Shown: positions 5,101-6,686 of the stretch, one piece after another
Layout of the letters: every line of letters begins with the position of its first letter
How positions within the stretch are numbered: the first letter of the stretch is position 1
From: Pseudomonadota bacterium
GTDB taxonomy: Bacteria; Myxococcota; Polyangia; GCA-2747355; JACKDQ01
Direction of reading: 5' to 3'
Assembly (NCBI GenBank): GCA_030591195.1
Contig: JAUVBO010000153.1
Span: 1 to 6,686 of the forward strand
Length of the DNA stretch: 6,686 nt
Notes under the pieces: model-generated
What the model was told of the DNA's origin: nothing
The model's input: only the letters and a program-made list of their open reading frames with translations
Databases searched by the model: none
Made by a program: the position numbers and the translations under genes

Positions 5101-6686
5101 CGCGACCGCGACAAGGAGGTCCACAAGCAGCGGCTGGTCGACCTCTGCGCCGGCTCGTCGGTGCTGCGCCAGTACTTGCTCGAGAACGTCGCGCTGTTCA
5201 ACGCCAGCAGCACCCTGCCGCTCGGCGACAACCTCCTGCACCAGCTGCTCGAGCAGCAGCCCTACCGGGTAGCCTACTGGCGGGTGGCCTCGGACGAGAT
5301 CAACTACCGCCGCTTCTTCGACATCAACGAGCTGGCCGGGGTCCGGGTCGAGGACCCCGAGGTCTTCGCCCGGACCCACCGGCTGATCCACGAGCTGATC
5401 GCTCGCGGCCGCCTCGACGGCCTGAGGGTCGACCACCCCGACGGGCTCTACGACCCGGCGCGCTACTTCGCCGACCTGCAGCAGCTGGCGATCCAGGCGC
5501 GGCTGGTCTCGTCGGGCAGCGAGTCCGAGACGCCGCTGCCGCTGGTCGGTGACGCCGAGCCGGACGAGCCCCCCCCGCGGGCGATCTACGTCGTGGCGGA
5601 GAAGATCCTCGCCCACCACGAGGCCCTGGCCGAGGCCTGGCCGGTCCACGGCACCACCGGCTACGACTTCGCCAACGCGGTCAACGGCCTGTTCGTCGAC
5701 GGCCAGGCCGAGGCGCGGATGACGAGGATCCACCAGCAGTTCGTCGGCGAGCGGGTCGACTTCGGCGCGCTGGTCTACCAGCGCAAGAAGCTGATCATGG
5801 ACGTCTCGCTCGACAGCGAGCTGGCGGTGCTGGCCAACGAGCTCGACCGGATCTCCGAGAGCGACCCACAGACCCGCGACTTCACCCGGCGCAGGCTGCG
5901 CGCGGCGCTGATGGAGATCATCGCCTGCTTCCCGGTCTATCGCACCTACGTCACCGGCGCCGGGATCAGCGCCGAGGACCGACGATTCGTCGAGTGGGCC
6001 GTGGCCCAGGCGAAGAAGCTCAACCCCGCCGCCGATCGCTCGGTCTACGACTTCATCGGCGGGGTGCTGCTGCTCGAGCGGGCGAGCGAGGGCGAGGCGG
6101 GCTACCGCGAGGCGGTGGTGCGCTTCGCGATGAAGCTCCAGCAGTACACCGGCCCGGTGATGGCCAAGGCCCTCGAGGACACGACCTTCTACAGCTACGG
6201 GCGGCTGGTGTCGCTCAACGAGGTCGGTGGTGACCCGAAGCGCTTCGGCCTCTCGGTCGCCGGCTTCCACAAACAGAACCAGGAGCGAGCCCAGCGCTGG
6301 CCGGCGGGGATGCTCTGCACCTCGACCCACGACACCAAGCGCAGCGAGGACGTCCGGACCCGCATCGACGCGCTCTCCGAGCTTCCCGAGGACTGGCGCG
6401 CGCGGCTGACCCGCTGGGGCCGACTCAACCGGCAGAAGAAGCGGCTGGTCGACGACGCCTGGGCGCCCTGCCGCGAGGACGAGTACCTGCTCTACCAGAC
6501 GCTGATCGGCGCCTGGCCGCTCGAGCTGCTCGAGGGCGAGGGCGAGTCAACGCTCGATGGCGCCGCGCTCGAGCGGTTTCGCCAGCGGATCGCCGAATAC
6601 GTGATAAAGGCGGCCCGCGAGGCGAAGCTCCAGACCAGCTGGATCCACCCCCACCCGGAGTACGAGGAGGCGCTGGTCGCCTTCGC
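2104..6686 (+). CDS. malQ-treY: Bifunctional 4-alpha-glucanotransferase / malto-oligosyltrehalose synthase (MalQ-TreY fusion), 3' partial
   Basis: One frame runs from ATG 2104 to the window end without a stop (1527 codons seen). Residues 1-750 are an E. coli-type MalQ (GH77), which transfers maltodextrin segments between chains. An N-terminal region (1-195) precedes the barrel; motifs are QLYSLRAHRNWGIG from 209, SPYSPSSRRFLN 259-270, GLYTDLAV with D438, RLDHAMG with nucleophile D512, GEALGTVP with acid/base E560, THDLPTLSGFW with D612, and NLPGT 713-717. Catalytic roles are inferred by matching E. coli MalQ D448/E496/D548. After an Ala/Gly/Glu linker (754-775), TreY (GH13) starts at ATYRMQL and converts the reducing-end maltose linkage to trehalose. 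It shows SHGYDIIDHG from 819, DIVPNHM 857-863, LRVDHPDGLYDP with nucleophile D1110, VVAEKIL with acid/base E1166, GTTGYDF, GPVMAKALEDT, SLNEVGGDP and STHDTKRSEDV with D1410. From TreY lengths, roughly 150-180 C-terminal residues lie beyond the window. Oddities are Ala561 beside E560 and an acidic insertion at about 1128-1160. The start is supported by GAGGAG 7 nt upstream. Confidence 0.95.
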   Translation, partial: MAEPSEREALIDRLAELCGIEPGYVDVQGARQRVSHRTKARLLSAMGYPTESAGAAGNDTLRAAVAARIAAAWSRVLDPVLVVRQGERPAVELTLAAADPGESRRRWRLHLEQLDDDPRPVDPTEHGELHGEIDRTLLERLATRQVGGVELVRYRLVLPVTPPLGYHTLEVETLEGERGARMTLIVVPASCYEPRSLSDGDRVWGPAVQLYSLRAHRNWGIGEVTDLTRLVEVCGRLGAAVIGLNPLHALFPSNPAHCSPYSPSSRRFLNVLYLDVTKITDFAECEAARRAVRQPEFQARLQTLRSSELIDYPEVARAKLPVLELLHQHFRDRCPPNSERAQRYRRFVDRRGESLRRHALFCALHEHFIAESPDLGWHWLSWPAPYRDPASPEVAAFAEDHADRVDFYLYLQWLADEQLAAAGRRSLELGLGIGLYTDLAVSEEPSGAEVWADREAYVTEVGIGAPPDDFSPRGQSWGVVPWHPERLREAAYRPLVEALRRNMRHAGALRLDHAMGLMRLFWVPKDAEPKDGAYVSYPLEDLIGIIALESHRASCMVIGEALGTVPDGLRQLLADRGVFSYRLLIFERDRSGEFTPPAAYPERAAVAVTTHDLPTLSGFWAGRDLQLRDELALFPTAELRGAQIVDRARDRARLLLALEREALLPAGATADPTAFPELSPELCQAVHAYIARTPSRVMLLQLEDLLGELEQPNLPGTLNDQHPNWQRKLALSVEQIDRDDRVRAVVAQLQTLRAPRSEHGAAGQAGEAETATIPAATYRMQLNRDFGFDDAAALVPYLDQLGVSHLYTSPLLRARPGSSHGYDIIDHGALNPEIGSREAFDRLTDRLRQREMGLVMDIVPNHMGVMGSDNRWWLDVLENGQASVRADYFDIDWRSSREALRGKVLLPILGRPYGEALAASELELGFDPDRGELSVHYFEHRFPVNPARYPAVLGHEASRLEVLLAAAGATAGSHSAFLTLVAAFGQLPDGSLPEEARLARDRDKEVHKQRLVDLCAGSSVLRQYLLENVALFNASSTLPLGDNLLHQLLEQQPYRVAYWRVASDEINYRRFFDINELAGVRVEDPEVFARTHRLIHELIARGRLDGLRVDHPDGLYDPARYFADLQQLAIQARLVSSGSESETPLPLVGDAEPDEPPPRAIYVVAEKILAHHEALAEAWPVHGTTGYDFANAVNGLFVDGQAEARMTRIHQQFVGERVDFGALVYQRKKLIMDVSLDSELAVLANELDRISESDPQTRDFTRRRLRAALMEIIACFPVYRTYVTGAGISAEDRRFVEWAVAQAKKLNPAADRSVYDFIGGVLLLERASEGEAGYREAVVRFAMKLQQYTGPVMAKALEDTTFYSYGRLVSLNEVGGDPKRFGLSVAGFHKQNQERAQRWPAGMLCTSTHDTKRSEDVRTRIDALSELPEDWRARLTRWGRLNRQKKRLVDDAWAPCREDEYLLYQTLIGAWPLELLEGEGESTLDGAALERFRQRIAEYVIKAAREAKLQTSWIHPHPEYEEALVAF
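5569..5576 (+). repeat. C8 homopolymer in the TreY coding region
   Basis: Eight consecutive C residues encode part of EPPPR (around residues 1155-1159) in the acidic, proline-rich insertion between TreY regions II and III. The frame is the same before (DHPDGLYDP) and after (VVAEKIL), so the tract as read here is in frame. Such tracts are prone to polymerase slippage and to sequencing error, so the count deserves care, but nothing suggests that it is wrong. Confidence 0.7.

Noticed and set aside
4018..6330. A 770-codon open frame on the minus strand opposite the MalQ C-terminus and TreY.
   Set aside because: Its translation is low-complexity (rich in Val, Glu, Gly, Ala, Leu) with no recognisable domain, and it lies opposite a frame with clear MalQ and TreY motifs. 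Long antisense frames are common in GC-rich coding DNA.

Overview
The window comes from a GC-rich bacterium (roughly 70% G+C by eye), with strong G/C bias at third codon positions and gene types common in Pseudomonadota and related Gram-negative phyla such as Myxococcota. The sequence does not allow a firmer taxonomic call. Everything recognisable is on the + strand. No RNA gene, mobile element, CRISPR array or origin was seen.

Layout: positions 1-137 hold the last 44 codons of a gene whose end looks like the C-terminus of a phosphoacceptor receiver domain (response regulator or hybrid histidine kinase). A 90-nt gap (138-227) contains a GC-rich bulged inverted repeat without a T-run. treZ (malto-oligosyltrehalose trehalohydrolase) occupies 228-2111. 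A very long reading frame starts at 2104, overlaps the treZ stop by 8 nt, and is still open when the window ends at 6686. It encodes a full-length MalQ-type 4-alpha-glucanotransferase joined without an intervening stop to TreY (malto-oligosyltrehalose synthase); only the TreY C-terminal part is outside the window.

The genes form a compact unit for making trehalose from alpha-1,4-glucans. TreY isomerises the reducing-end linkage of a maltodextrin to give a maltooligosyl-trehalose, and TreZ cuts off free trehalose, leaving a shorter chain. TreY works poorly on very short chains. A MalQ module that rebuilds longer chains from short ones would recycle these leftovers, which gives the fusion a clear metabolic logic. 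Debranching (treX/glgX) and other glycogen genes are not in the window.

The points most worth a second look are the two-enzyme fusion, an Ala in place of the usual Asp next to the MalQ acid/base Glu, an acidic proline-rich insertion with a C8 tract between two TreY catalytic motifs, and a near-absolute preference for CTC-GAG when encoding Leu-Glu (27 of 29 cases counted).
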